Positions 5,837-12,521 of a stretch of 12,521 bases of DNA are shown piece by piece (position 1 is the first letter of the stretch; each line of letters opens with the position of its first letter). Under the pieces are notes generated by a model. That model ran no database searches and was not told the origin of the DNA. It saw nothing but the letters and a program-made list of their open reading frames with translations. The position numbers and the translations under genes were made by a program. Source of the DNA: JBOHSA01 sp050732995 (GTDB lineage: Bacteria > Gemmatimonadota > Gemmatimonadetes > Gemmatimonadales > GWC2-71-9); NCBI GenBank assembly GCA_050732995.1, contig JBOHSA010000136.1, forward strand, positions 1 to 12,521. The letters are read 5' to 3'.

Positions 5837-7090
5837 TCACGAAGGGGTGGAAGAGGAGGGCTCCCAGGCCCGGAAGCGGGCGTGGGACAGGAACAGGGCG
5901 GCTCCCCAGAGCAGCAGCAGGGTCCAGCCGATGACGCTGTACCCGCCGATCCAGTGGTGCAGCGTGGTGCCCACGATGTCCCGGCCGCCAAGCCCGATGG
6001 CGACGAGCAGCGCGGCGAGGGCCGTCCAGGCGACCCGCCAGCCGCGCGGCAGCGCGGCCCGCGGGATCGCGAGGAAGGCGTAGGCAACGAACAGCAGGGT
6101 CACGAGGTGTGATTTCCAGGTCAGCGCCGACAGGAGGTGTCCGGTCAAAAAGACGCTCGAGAGCTCGAACACGGACAGGGGCTGACCGCGGGCCCGCAGC
6201 CAGACGAGCGTGGCGCCGAAGCCGAGCGCCACGGCGAGCGCCGCGCCGGCAGACAGCGCCTGTCGCGTCGCGTCCGACGCCGGGACGACCCGATAGTCCG
6301 AACCGCCCGGCTGCTGCGGGGGGCGGGTCAGCCGGTAGATCGACGCGCCCAGACTCTGGTTCAAGTAGCTCGCGTCCACCCGCCCCGCGTGGAGCCCCGC
6401 GATCACGGTCGCGTGATATTCCTGTAGATCCTGCACTCCGCGATCGAAGCCGCGTTGCAGGATCGGCAGCGCGAAGGCCGTCGCGGCGAATGCCGCGACC
6501 GCCAACGCCTCCCGTCGTCGGCCCCGCACGAGGAGCCAGACGACGAAAAAGACCGGGATCAGCTTGAGCGCCGCGGCCCCGACGAACGCGCCCGCGGCGG
6601 CGACGTCGCGGCCGTCCAGGTGCGCCGTGATGCCCAGCAGCACCAAGACGAAAAGCGGTACGTCGATCTGCACCAGGTTGAGGTTATTGAGGTAGAACTG
6701 GCCCGTGCAAACCAGCGCCGCGACGAACGGCCAGCGAGGTCGCTCGCTCTCCGGCCACACGCGCCGGAACACGCGGCGGGTCAGCACCAGCGCGACGGCG
6801 ATCAACGCCAGGTTTGCGAAGTAAAACAGCCCCGCCGCCACCTTGAGCGGGAACAGCGCGATCACCTGGAACACCATGGCCGCGAACGGCGGATAGGTGG
6901 GCGGTCCCCGCACGTCCGGTCGCAGCACGTAGACCGGCTCGCCCGACCGGAAGAGCTTGCCGGCCATCCACTTGGCGTGGAGGTCCGTACCCGGGCGCTG
7001 GTCCGCCGCCCGGATCGCCGACAGCGCTGCGCCGCCCGCGATCAGCGCGGCGAGGACCAGCAACCGACCGGGGCGGGGCGCCCTACTCAT
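5837..7090 (-). CDS. Polyprenyl-phosphate-dependent glycosyltransferase, GT87/DUF2029-like
   Basis: A 417-residue integral membrane protein with about nine to eleven hydrophobic helices. The first periplasmic loop carries GTDLHAKWMAGKLFRSGEPV (34-53), where D36 occupies the position of the essential aspartate of GT-C enzymes, followed by YPPF (66-69). A later NNLNLVQIDV segment and an ALKLIP motif are typical of the DUF2029/GT87 family, whose known members (such as PimE) transfer mannose from polyprenyl-phosphate carriers on the outer face of the inner membrane. Donor and acceptor here are unknown; lipid or envelope glycan modification is the likely setting. The ATG at 7090 overlaps the end of the holin-like gene by 8 bp (ATGAGTAG), indicating translational coupling. 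The C terminus is a short Ser/Pro-rich tail. Confidence 0.8.
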   Translation of the reverse strand: MSRAPRPGRLLVLAALIAGGAALSAIRAADQRPGTDLHAKWMAGKLFRSGEPVYVLRPDVRGPPTYPPFAAMVFQVIALFPLKVAAGLFYFANLALIAVALVLTRRVFRRVWPESERPRWPFVAALVCTGQFYLNNLNLVQIDVPLFVLVLLGITAHLDGRDVAAAGAFVGAAALKLIPVFFVVWLLVRGRRREALAVAAFAATAFALPILQRGFDRGVQDLQEYHATVIAGLHAGRVDASYLNQSLGASIYRLTRPPQQPGGSDYRVVPASDATRQALSAGAALAVALGFGATLVWLRARGQPLSVFELSSVFLTGHLLSALTWKSHLVTLLFVAYAFLAIPRAALPRGWRVAWTALAALLVAIGLGGRDIVGTTLHHWIGGYSVIGWTLLLLWGAALFLSHARFRAWEPSSSTPS

Positions 7091-7481
7091 CGAGCCGGCG
7101 CCCGCGCACCTCGATGCGCTGGAACCGCTCGATGCGGCCCGACCCGCCGACGAACGCCGATGCGACCCAGCTCGTGAGCCCCACCACGATCGCGCCCAGG
7201 GTGGCGGGGAGGAGCCCGCTCAGGCTGAACCCCGGCACCAGCCACGCGACCAGCGCGAGCGAGATCCCGTTCACGACCAGGATGAACAACCCGAGCGTGA
7301 GCACGGTGATGGGCAGCGTCAGGATCAGGAGGATCGGCCGGATCACGGCGTTGACGATGCCGAGCAGCAAGGCCGAGACGAGCAGGCCGCGCCAGCCGTC
7401 GATCCGGAGGCCCGGGACGATGGTGCTCGCGGCCCAGAGGCCGAGCGCGGTGATCGCCAGGCGGTAGAAGAACCCTTTCAT
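7083..7481 (-). CDS. Phage holin family 4_2 (YvlD-like) membrane protein
   Basis: A 132-residue protein with four hydrophobic helices (about 5-22, 31-52, 54-77 and 84-110) and a short charged C-terminal tail. The pattern GLRIDGWRGLLVSALLLGIV, then NAVIRPIL, LTLPITVLTLGLF and VNGISLALVAWLVPGF matches PF04020 (phage_holin_4_2, YvlD), named from a mycobacteriophage protein but widespread as a chromosomal gene of unknown role in membrane or stress functions. No phage genes surround it, so a lysis role is not suggested. The start at 7481 lies 19 bp after the stop of the lipoprotein gene. The stop codon overlaps the start of the glycosyltransferase gene. Confidence 0.88.
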   Translation of the reverse strand: MKGFFYRLAITALGLWAASTIVPGLRIDGWRGLLVSALLLGIVNAVIRPILLILTLPITVLTLGLFILVVNGISLALVAWLVPGFSLSGLLPATLGAIVVGLTSWVASAFVGGSGRIERFQRIEVRGRRLDE

Positions 7482-7500
7482 GGTGCCGGAAACATAGCCG

Positions 7501-7983
7501 CTAGGGGCGCCGTCCGGCCACGAACTGCGCCGTGACCCCCGGCCGCATGCGCACGCCCATCCGCTCGTCGAACAACACGGCGCCTTTGAGCGAGTCCCGG
7601 CCGTACCAGTGCGCGCCGATCCCGGCGAAGGGCCCGAGGTCCGCCGGCCAGCCCAGCACGATCATCTGCTCGGGCTGGCCGAACCAGGCCACGGCGAGCG
7701 TCTCGGCCCGGGGCACGGCGAAGATGATTGATCCCCGGAACACGCATTCCCCGCGCACGACGGTCGTGCCGGTGTCGAGCATGAGGTCGGTGAGGGTGAA
7801 CCGGTCGCCCAGGCCTTCCGGCAGGGTGAGCGTGTCGCCGCGCGCCACCACCCAGTGGCCGGCGTAGGGCAGGGAATGGCGCCGCAGGCGGCGGAACTGC
7901 TCCGAGCGGCACGGGTCGCGCGGCCCGCACGCGGCCGTCGCGGCGGCGACCGCGAGCAGCACGGCGCCGCTACTTCTTCTCAC
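7501..7983 (-). CDS. Small lipoprotein of unknown function
   Basis: A 160-residue protein with a signal peptide ending AATAAC (Cys19), so probably lipidated. The mature part is rich in short beta-type stretches (DTLTLPEGLGDRFTLTDL, MIVLGWPADLG) and has three further features: CGPRDPC at the N terminus of the mature form, an isolated C80 and an Arg-rich segment around 29-35. No family was recognised. It starts with a GTG at 7983 inside the last codons of the flotillin gene (14-bp overlap), with GGAG only one base upstream of the start, so translation is probably coupled to flotillin. It lies between flotillin and a holin-like membrane protein, so an envelope role is reasonable but unproven. 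Confidence 0.7.
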   Translation of the reverse strand: MRRSSGAVLLAVAAATAACGPRDPCRSEQFRRLRRHSLPYAGHWVVARGDTLTLPEGLGDRFTLTDLMLDTGTTVVRGECVFRGSIIFAVPRAETLAVAWFGQPEQMIVLGWPADLGPFAGIGAHWYGRDSLKGAVLFDERMGVRMRPGVTAQFVAGRRP

Positions 7984-9262
7984 GCTCCGCGCGGTCCGGC
8001 CCTTTTTGCAGGCGCGACAGGATGTTCACCCCCGTCGCCGTCTCGATCTGCTCGGTCAGCCGGATGATCGCCTCGGGGAACTGCGCCGCCGCCGCGGCGA
8101 CGCCGGACCCCGCCTTCCCGCTCTGTCCGCCGGAGTCGATCACCGCCAGCTTGTCGATCTTGATGTGCTCCACCGAGCCGGCCAGCTCCTTCACCAGCTC
8201 GGGCAGCATGTTCAGGATGAAGATCCGCTCGGCGTCCGTCCCGGCCCGCGAGTAGAGTTGGATCATCCTGTCCAGGATCGACAGGTTCGCCTGGCCGTTT
8301 TCGAGGATCGAGGCGGCGGCGCCTTTGGCGCGCAGCTCCGAGGCCTGCCGGTCGGCCTGCGCCGGGATCACCACGTCGGCTTCCACGCGCTTCTGCTCCA
8401 GCACGATACGCTCGGTCTGGAGCTCCTGCTGGGCTTTGACCTTGGCCTTCTCGCCCGAGACCAGCGCCTCGGCCTCGCGGGCCAGTGCTTCCGCTTCGAG
8501 CTCGGCGCGGCGCACGCGCAGCCGGTTGTTCTCCTCGGAGATCTTGAGGTCCGCCTGGATCTTCGCCACCTGCGCCGCCTGGTGGGCCGAGGCCTCGGTC
8601 TGCTCCGCCTCCGACGTGCGCGTCGCCTCCGCCACCCGGGCGAGCTTCAGGATCTCGGCGGTGCGCTGGCGGCCGATCGAATCGAGGTAGTTCACCTCGT
8701 CGGTGACGTTCTGAATCTTCAGAGTGTCGAGCTCGAGCCCGAGCTTCTTCAAGTCCTCGTCCGCTTCCTCGATCAGCGTCTGCGCGAACTTGAGGCGGTC
8801 CTCGTTGACTTCCTCGGGCGTGAGCGTGGCGAGCACCCCGCGGAGATTCCCCTCGAGCGTGTCCTTGGCGATCTGCATGATCTCGTTGAACGGCTTGTTC
8901 AGCAGCCGCTCGACCGCGTTGTACGACACGGGCTCGCGGGCGCACACCTTGACGTTCGCGATGCCGATCACGATGAGCGGAATCCCGCCCTTGGAGTAGG
9001 CGTTCTTCACCGACAGCTCGATGGGGATCGTGGTGAGGTCAACGCGCGAGACCTTCTCGATGATGGGGATACGCAGCGTGCGCCCGCCGTGGAGCAGGCG
9101 GTACCCCACTTCCCGGCCGTCCTCCATGGTGCGGCGGCGCCCGCTGATCACCACCATCTCGTTGGGCAGACCGATAATGATGAGGGAGCGCACCACGTAG
9201 ATCAGCCCCCCGAGCAGGAACAGCGTGACGCCGCCCAGGGCGGCCAGCACTTCAGGCGACAT
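7970..9262 (-). CDS. floT: Flotillin-like SPFH/band 7 protein
   Basis: A 430-residue membrane-microdomain scaffold. One N-terminal hydrophobic segment (8-31) anchors it, an SPFH/band 7 domain follows (about 32-195) and a long Ala/Glu-rich coiled coil runs from about 200 to 320, with the typical flotillin block ADVVIPAQADRQ at 295-306. The C-terminal 100 residues carry the family's oligomerisation region. Flotillins assemble into large cage-like oligomers at the inner membrane and help organise lipid microdomains. The preceding NfeD-like gene ends 8 bp upstream, the classic flotillin partner arrangement (as in Bacillus yuaF-floT/yuaG). The start at 9262 has GAGGTG with 5-bp spacing. Its final codons overlap the start of a lipoprotein gene. 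The symbol floT is used for the family; strict orthology was not tested. Confidence 0.92.
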   Translation of the reverse strand: MSPEVLAALGGVTLFLLGGLIYVVRSLIIIGLPNEMVVISGRRRTMEDGREVGYRLLHGGRTLRIPIIEKVSRVDLTTIPIELSVKNAYSKGGIPLIVIGIANVKVCAREPVSYNAVERLLNKPFNEIMQIAKDTLEGNLRGVLATLTPEEVNEDRLKFAQTLIEEADEDLKKLGLELDTLKIQNVTDEVNYLDSIGRQRTAEILKLARVAEATRTSEAEQTEASAHQAAQVAKIQADLKISEENNRLRVRRAELEAEALAREAEALVSGEKAKVKAQQELQTERIVLEQKRVEADVVIPAQADRQASELRAKGAAASILENGQANLSILDRMIQLYSRAGTDAERIFILNMLPELVKELAGSVEHIKIDKLAVIDSGGQSGKAGSGVAAAAAQFPEAIIRLTEQIETATGVNILSRLQKGPDRAEREKK

Positions 9263-9270
9263 ATGACACC

Positions 9271-9867
9271 TCAGGCAGGGAGTTGACGCTCGTACTGGTC
9301 CGGGGTCGCGACCTCGGCCACGCCGTTCACCACCCGGACGACCACGACCTCCGTCCCGGCGGGGAGGGGAGCCGCGGCGGAGAGCGACGCGACGGCTTCC
9401 GGCGCGAGCCGGGCCGTCAGGTACACTTCGCGCCCGCCCAGGAGACAGGCCACGCGCCCCGCGCGGCCCGGCTCGAGCGGCAGGGTCAGGCGGGCCCGCT
9501 CGCCCATGAGCTGCGCGTCGTCCAGCGCGTCCACCGTGGTCTCCGAGCGCCGTAACAGCTCGAACACCACGTGGCTCAGGAGAAAGAAGCCGGCGCCCAG
9601 GCCGATCGCCGAGAGCAGCGTGAAGAATGGGTTCGCGCCGATCAGGGTCAGGACGGTGCCCGTGAGGCCGAAGCCCGCCGCGCCGAAAACGAAGTTGCGC
9701 GGGCGCAGAAACGCCAGCGCCAGCTCCCCGACGCCCGGATGATCCGCATCGGCGAGGGTCGGGTGGTCGTGCCCGACGTCGTGCCCATGGTCCCCGTCGC
9801 CCGCGAACAGGCTGAAGGCCAGGAGGCCTACGCCCACGATGGCGGCGAAGAGATACACCCCGAACAT
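9271..9867 (-). CDS. NfeD-like membrane protein, flotillin partner
   Basis: A 198-residue protein of the short NfeD type (YuaF-like): an N-terminal transmembrane helix, a His/Asp-rich loop (about residues 22-45, with DGDHGHDVGHDHP), two hydrophobic helices (about 58-105) and a C-terminal soluble beta domain (about 115-195, OB-fold-like) that contains MGERARLTLPLEPGRAGRVA and a valine-rich segment near the end. NfeD proteins of this type are usually encoded beside flotillin, as here, and are thought to act with it at the membrane. Two adjacent starts exist, GTG at 9870 and ATG at 9867. GGAGG sits five bases before the ATG but only two before the GTG, so the ATG is preferred. The metal-binding potential of the His-rich loop is inference. 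Confidence 0.85.
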   Translation of the reverse strand: MFGVYLFAAIVGVGLLAFSLFAGDGDHGHDVGHDHPTLADADHPGVGELALAFLRPRNFVFGAAGFGLTGTVLTLIGANPFFTLLSAIGLGAGFFLLSHVVFELLRRSETTVDALDDAQLMGERARLTLPLEPGRAGRVACLLGGREVYLTARLAPEAVASLSAAAPLPAGTEVVVVRVVNGVAEVATPDQYERQLPA

Positions 9868-9935
9868 CACGTCCTCCGGAAGGCAGCGCGCGCCGATGAA
9901 ACTGCCGCCCGGCCCGCCCCGGCGGAAGCCCCGGC

Positions 9936-10160
9936 TCAGGGGGGCGGACTGATCGTGTCGGTCACCTGGATCCGGGCGCTCGTCGAGTCCGCCGCCCGCA
10001 TCGCCGCTCCGACGCCGCGCGCGCCCGGGATCCGCGACTGCGCGAGGATGCTGTCCCGCTGCCGCTGGGTGAGCGAATCACCGGCCTGCGCGGACCCGCC
10101 GCCGCCCTCGCCGCACGCGAACGCCAGTGCCGTCCCCGCCACGGCCCACCATCGACCCAT
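9936..10160 (-). CDS. Short lipoprotein-like protein of unknown function
   Basis: A 74-residue protein with a short hydrophobic signal (WWAVAGTALAFAC, Cys16), a Gly-rich linker and a charged region with SLTQRQRDSILAQSRIPG at about 30-47. The lipobox is weak because position -3 is Ala. The ATG at 10160 was chosen because GGAG lies seven bases upstream and the signal begins at once; a longer frame to 10223 would put 21 non-hydrophobic residues before it. It ends 69 bp before the nfeD-like start and could lead the same transcript. Small proteins with a similar DSLTxRQRDS pattern are familiar from soil Gemmatimonadota, but I could not check this. Confidence 0.55.
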   Translation of the reverse strand: MGRWWAVAGTALAFACGEGGGGSAQAGDSLTQRQRDSILAQSRIPGARGVGAAMRAADSTSARIQVTDTISPPP

Positions 10161-10252
10161 AGAATCGCTCCGTCTGCTCAGGGGGTGATCCCAAGTGTAG
10201 CGGAGGGGAGGCCGGGCTGCCAATCTTCAGCCGGCGAACCACCGGAGGCTCC
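10161..10252. promoter_or_regulatory. Divergent intergenic region (92 bp)
   Basis: Separates the minus-strand small lipoprotein gene from the plus-strand cyclase gene, so promoters for both directions should lie here. No convincing -35/-10 pair was recognised. The plus-strand gene has CGGAGG four bases before its ATG; the minus-strand gene has GGAG seven bases before its ATG. Confidence 0.4.
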
Positions 10253-11041
10253 ATGCGATCCCGTTTCGGCGTTGTGCTCGCCCTCGCGCTCGCCGCCTGC
10301 CGACCCGCGCCGCCCGCCGCCGTGCTCGCGGGCGGGAGCTGGGTGGACCTGAGCTACGGCTTCGACAGTGCGACCATCTATTGGCCGACCGCCAAGCCCT
10401 TCCAGCTCGAAGTCGTGGCGGCGCAGCGCACCCCCGCCGGCTACTACTACGCGGCCAACACCTTCGCGGCGGCCGAGCACGGGGGGACCCATCTCGACGC
10501 GCCGGTCCATTTCGCCGAGGGACGTCATACGACCGACCAGATCCCCCTCGAGCAGCTGATGGGGCCGGCGGTCGTGCTGGACGTCAGTCGCCAGGCCGAG
10601 GCCGACCCGGACTACCGGGTCACCTCGGATGTGCTTGACACCTGGGAGCGGGTCAACGGCCCGATTCCGGCCGGCGCGATCGTGCTGGTCCGCACGGGCT
10701 GGGGCGCCCGGTGGCCGGACCGCGCGCGCTACCTGGGCACCGCCCGCACCGGCGCCGCGGCCGTGCCGGAGCTGCACTTCCCGGGCCTCCATCCGGACGC
10801 CGCGCGCCGGCTGGTGGAGCGCCGCGTGGACGCCGTGGGAATCGACACGCCGAGCATCGACTACGGGCAGTCCACCACGTTCGACGTGCACCAGATCCTC
10901 TTGGGCGCGAATATTCCGGCGTTCGAGAACGTGGCGCAGCTCGACCGCCTCCCCGTGACGGGGGCGTTCGTGATCGCGCTGCCGCTGAAGATCGTGGGGG
11001 GGAGCGGCGGACCGCTGAGAATAGTGGCGGTGCTTCCGTAG
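10253..11041 (+). CDS. Lipoprotein-type cyclase / kynurenine formamidase family hydrolase
   Basis: A 262-residue metal-dependent amidohydrolase of the cyclase family (PF04199). The signature HxGTHxDxPxHF is present as HGGTHLDAPVHF: H76, H80, D82 and H86 are the expected metal ligands and active-site residues. The family includes kynurenine formamidase (N-formylkynurenine to kynurenine plus formate) and lactone- or cyclic-amide-forming hydrolases; which reaction applies here cannot be read from the sequence. An N-terminal signal ending LALAAC (Cys16) indicates export and lipidation, whereas the typical kynurenine formamidase is cytoplasmic, so a role on extracytoplasmic substrates is likely. 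It is preceded by CGGAGG four bases before ATG. It converges with the aminotransferase gene, the two separated by a hairpin-forming repeat. Confidence 0.85.
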   Translation: MRSRFGVVLALALAACRPAPPAAVLAGGSWVDLSYGFDSATIYWPTAKPFQLEVVAAQRTPAGYYYAANTFAAAEHGGTHLDAPVHFAEGRHTTDQIPLEQLMGPAVVLDVSRQAEADPDYRVTSDVLDTWERVNGPIPAGAIVLVRTGWGARWPDRARYLGTARTGAAAVPELHFPGLHPDAARRLVERRVDAVGIDTPSIDYGQSTTFDVHQILLGANIPAFENVAQLDRLPVTGAFVIALPLKIVGGSGGPLRIVAVLP

Positions 11042-11050
11042 ATACATTGT

Positions 11051-11124
11051 GGAATGCGGACTTCGGAATGCGGAATGGACGGGTGGGCTTCAATTCCGCA
11101 TTCCACACTCCGCATTCCGCATTC
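11051..11124. repeat. Heptamer-type repeat forming a long hairpin between convergent genes
   Basis: GGAATGCGGA, four bases, then GGAATGCGGAAT (11051-11076) is the inverted copy of 11093-11118, with 23 of 26 positions pairing around a 16-base loop. It lies between the stop codons of the cyclase (11041) and the aminotransferase (11123). The right arm includes the 11-mer TTCAATTCCGC (11089-11099) and GCATTCC-type heptamers, related to the element at 4412-4462. It could act as a bidirectional terminator or RNA-stabilising structure, but no T tract follows the hairpin. Confidence 0.8.
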
Positions 11125-12415
11125 AGCTCGGGAGCCCCTTTTTCACGACCTCCTCCATCACCTCCGCGAACCGGTCCACCTCCGCGGTGGTATTGTAGAC
11201 GCTCGGCGTGATCCGCAGGCACGAGAACTCGGCGTGCACGATCGGCGTCACGATGATGCGGTGCTTGTCCCACAGGTAGCCGACCACCTTGCCCACATCC
11301 ACGTTGGCGATCGCGACCGAGGCGAGCCCGCACGATTGCGCCGGGTCGTACGGCGTGAGGATCCTCACGCCGGGCAGCGGCTCGAGCCGCTTGGCCCAGC
11401 GGTCCCGCAGATAGCGGAGCCGGGCCGCCTTGCGCTCCGCGCCGATCCCCTCGTGAAACGTCAGCGCCTCCGCGATGGCGTTGTGGTTCGCCGCCGGATG
11501 GGTGCCGATCTCCTCGAACTTGCGGATGTTGGCGTTCATCTCGGGCGGGGCGGCCATCAGCGGCCAGATCGTGGGGATCTTGTCGCGGCGCACGTAGAGA
11601 AACCCCGTGCCGTGCGGCGCGAGCAGCCACTTGTGAAGACTGGTGCCGTAGTAGTCGCAGTCCAGCTCGTCGCGGTTGAAGGGGAAGTGGGCGTAGGCGT
11701 GCGCGCCGTCGACGATCACCTCGATCCCGCGGGCGCGCCCCAGTCGGCAGATCCGCTGCACGGGAAAGATCTGACCGGTGAGGTTCGTGATGTGACAGAA
11801 GTGAATGACTTTGGTGCGCGGAGTCAGCGCCCGCTCGATCCGGGTGGCCAGATCGTCCAGCGAGGGCGGCGGGACGGGGAAGGTGATCTGCTTCAGGACG
11901 ATCCCGTCGCGCCGCTCCCGCTGCTTCCAGGTCGTGAGCATGCGCGGGTAGTCCTGCGTCGTTGTGAGCACCTCGTCCCCGCGGGCGAGCGGGATCCCGA
12001 GCTGCACGATCTCGAGCGCCTCGCTCGCGTTGCGCGTGATCGCCATTTCTTCGGGGTCGCACCCGAAGCTCGCCGCCAGCCGCCGCCGCACCGACTCGAC
12101 CTGCGGCTCTAGAATCCCCCACATCGTGTGCACCGGCGCCTCGTTGGACAGCTCGAGGTAGCGCCGCATCGCCTCCTGCACCACGCGCGGGCTGGGACTC
12201 ACCCCGCCGTTGTTCAGATTGATCAGCGTGCGGTCCACCGTGAAGGCCCGCTGCACGTCGATCCAGAAGTCCTCGTCCGCCGCGACGTCCGCCGGCGCGC
12301 GGCCGTCCGCCATGCGGAGGGCGGCGCCCAGGCGCTGGAGCCCGTCGTCCCGCAGGGCGGGAATGGCGGCCGAAGCCGCGAACAGCGAACCGAGAAACCG
12401 GCGACGCGTCGTCAT
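11123..12415 (-). CDS. Tat-exported class V aminotransferase-family PLP enzyme
   Basis: A 430-residue fold-type I PLP enzyme of the class V aminotransferase superfamily (cysteine desulfurase / isopenicillin-N epimerase-like). K262 in TSLHKWLLAPHGTGF is the PLP lysine; D236 and H239 in IVDGAHA and the TRNASEAL segment (127-134) fit the cofactor pocket. NNGGVSPSP (68-76) is a typical N-terminal substrate loop. The N terminus MTTRRRFLGSLFAASAA is a twin-arginine signal, so the enzyme is probably folded with PLP in the cytoplasm and then exported. No cysteine desulfurase catalytic-loop signature was recognised, so the reaction is unassigned. The start at 12415 has AAGGAG eleven bases upstream, a long spacing. 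Its promoter region is replaced by the poly-G run. It converges on a secreted cyclase-family enzyme. Confidence 0.85.
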   Translation of the reverse strand: MTTRRRFLGSLFAASAAIPALRDDGLQRLGAALRMADGRAPADVAADEDFWIDVQRAFTVDRTLINLNNGGVSPSPRVVQEAMRRYLELSNEAPVHTMWGILEPQVESVRRRLAASFGCDPEEMAITRNASEALEIVQLGIPLARGDEVLTTTQDYPRMLTTWKQRERRDGIVLKQITFPVPPPSLDDLATRIERALTPRTKVIHFCHITNLTGQIFPVQRICRLGRARGIEVIVDGAHAYAHFPFNRDELDCDYYGTSLHKWLLAPHGTGFLYVRRDKIPTIWPLMAAPPEMNANIRKFEEIGTHPAANHNAIAEALTFHEGIGAERKAARLRYLRDRWAKRLEPLPGVRILTPYDPAQSCGLASVAIANVDVGKVVGYLWDKHRIIVTPIVHAEFSCLRITPSVYNTTAEVDRFAEVMEEVVKKGLPS

Positions 12416-12438
12416 GGCTGGCGATTCTCCTTGGTGGT

Positions 12439-12521
<83 letters not shown>

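Noticed and set aside
7083..7481. Prophage remnant suggested by the holin-like gene
   Set aside because: This family is common in bacterial chromosomes outside phages, and no other phage gene is present.
8006..9286. 426-codon plus-strand frame antisense to flotillin
   Set aside because: Composition (Leu, Arg, His, Asp-rich, no domain) is that expected of the antisense of a GC-rich coiled-coil gene; flotillin is certain on the other strand.
10653..12122. 489-codon minus-strand frame crossing the convergent gene junction
   Set aside because: It runs through both real genes and the hairpin repeat and has no recognisable domain; a shadow frame.

Overview
The window is GC-rich bacterial DNA (coding regions strongly biased to G or C at third positions) from a didermal organism: it encodes several lipoproteins with lipobox-type signals, a Tat-signal enzyme and an envelope operon. 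The overall style suggests a soil or sediment lineage such as Gemmatimonadota, but this is an impression from protein style; there is no marker gene here. The last 82 bases are a pure G run that looks like a sequencing or assembly artefact, so the window probably ends at a contig end.

Left part (1-2847) is accessory DNA. An IS481-type transposase gene, lacking only its first few bases, is followed by two copies of an 18-bp motif at the right end of the element. Next come two minus-strand genes for unknown lipoproteins, separated by a textbook integron attC site (1980-2069). The second gene sits in a complete 658-bp cassette (1986-2643) that ends on the right at another GTTAGGC core. No integrase gene is present, and the attC expected after the first gene is missing where the IS lies. 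I read this as a small integrase-less cassette cluster interrupted by an IS. A noncoding stretch of about 200 bp (2645-2847) with several TTAGGC cores and two palindromes separates it from the chromosome.

Central part (2848-9867) is a run of eight tightly packed minus-strand genes, read from right to left: NfeD-like protein, flotillin, small lipoprotein, phage-holin-4_2 type membrane protein, GT87-type glycosyltransferase, exported M24 metallopeptidase, D-threonine aldolase/D-serine dehydratase-family enzyme, and a DUF420-like membrane protein. Junctions overlap or are under 20 bp apart, except for a 104-bp gap before the PLP enzyme that holds a heptamer repeat. NfeD and flotillin form a known membrane-microdomain pair; the rest are mostly envelope or exported functions.

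Right part (9936-12415) has a small lipoprotein gene upstream of nfeD, diverging from a lipoprotein-type cyclase/kynurenine-formamidase-family enzyme on the plus strand. That gene converges on a minus-strand Tat-exported class V aminotransferase. Between the convergent genes lies a second heptamer-repeat element that folds into a 26-bp hairpin and shares an 11-bp core with the first. No rRNA, tRNA or CRISPR array was seen.
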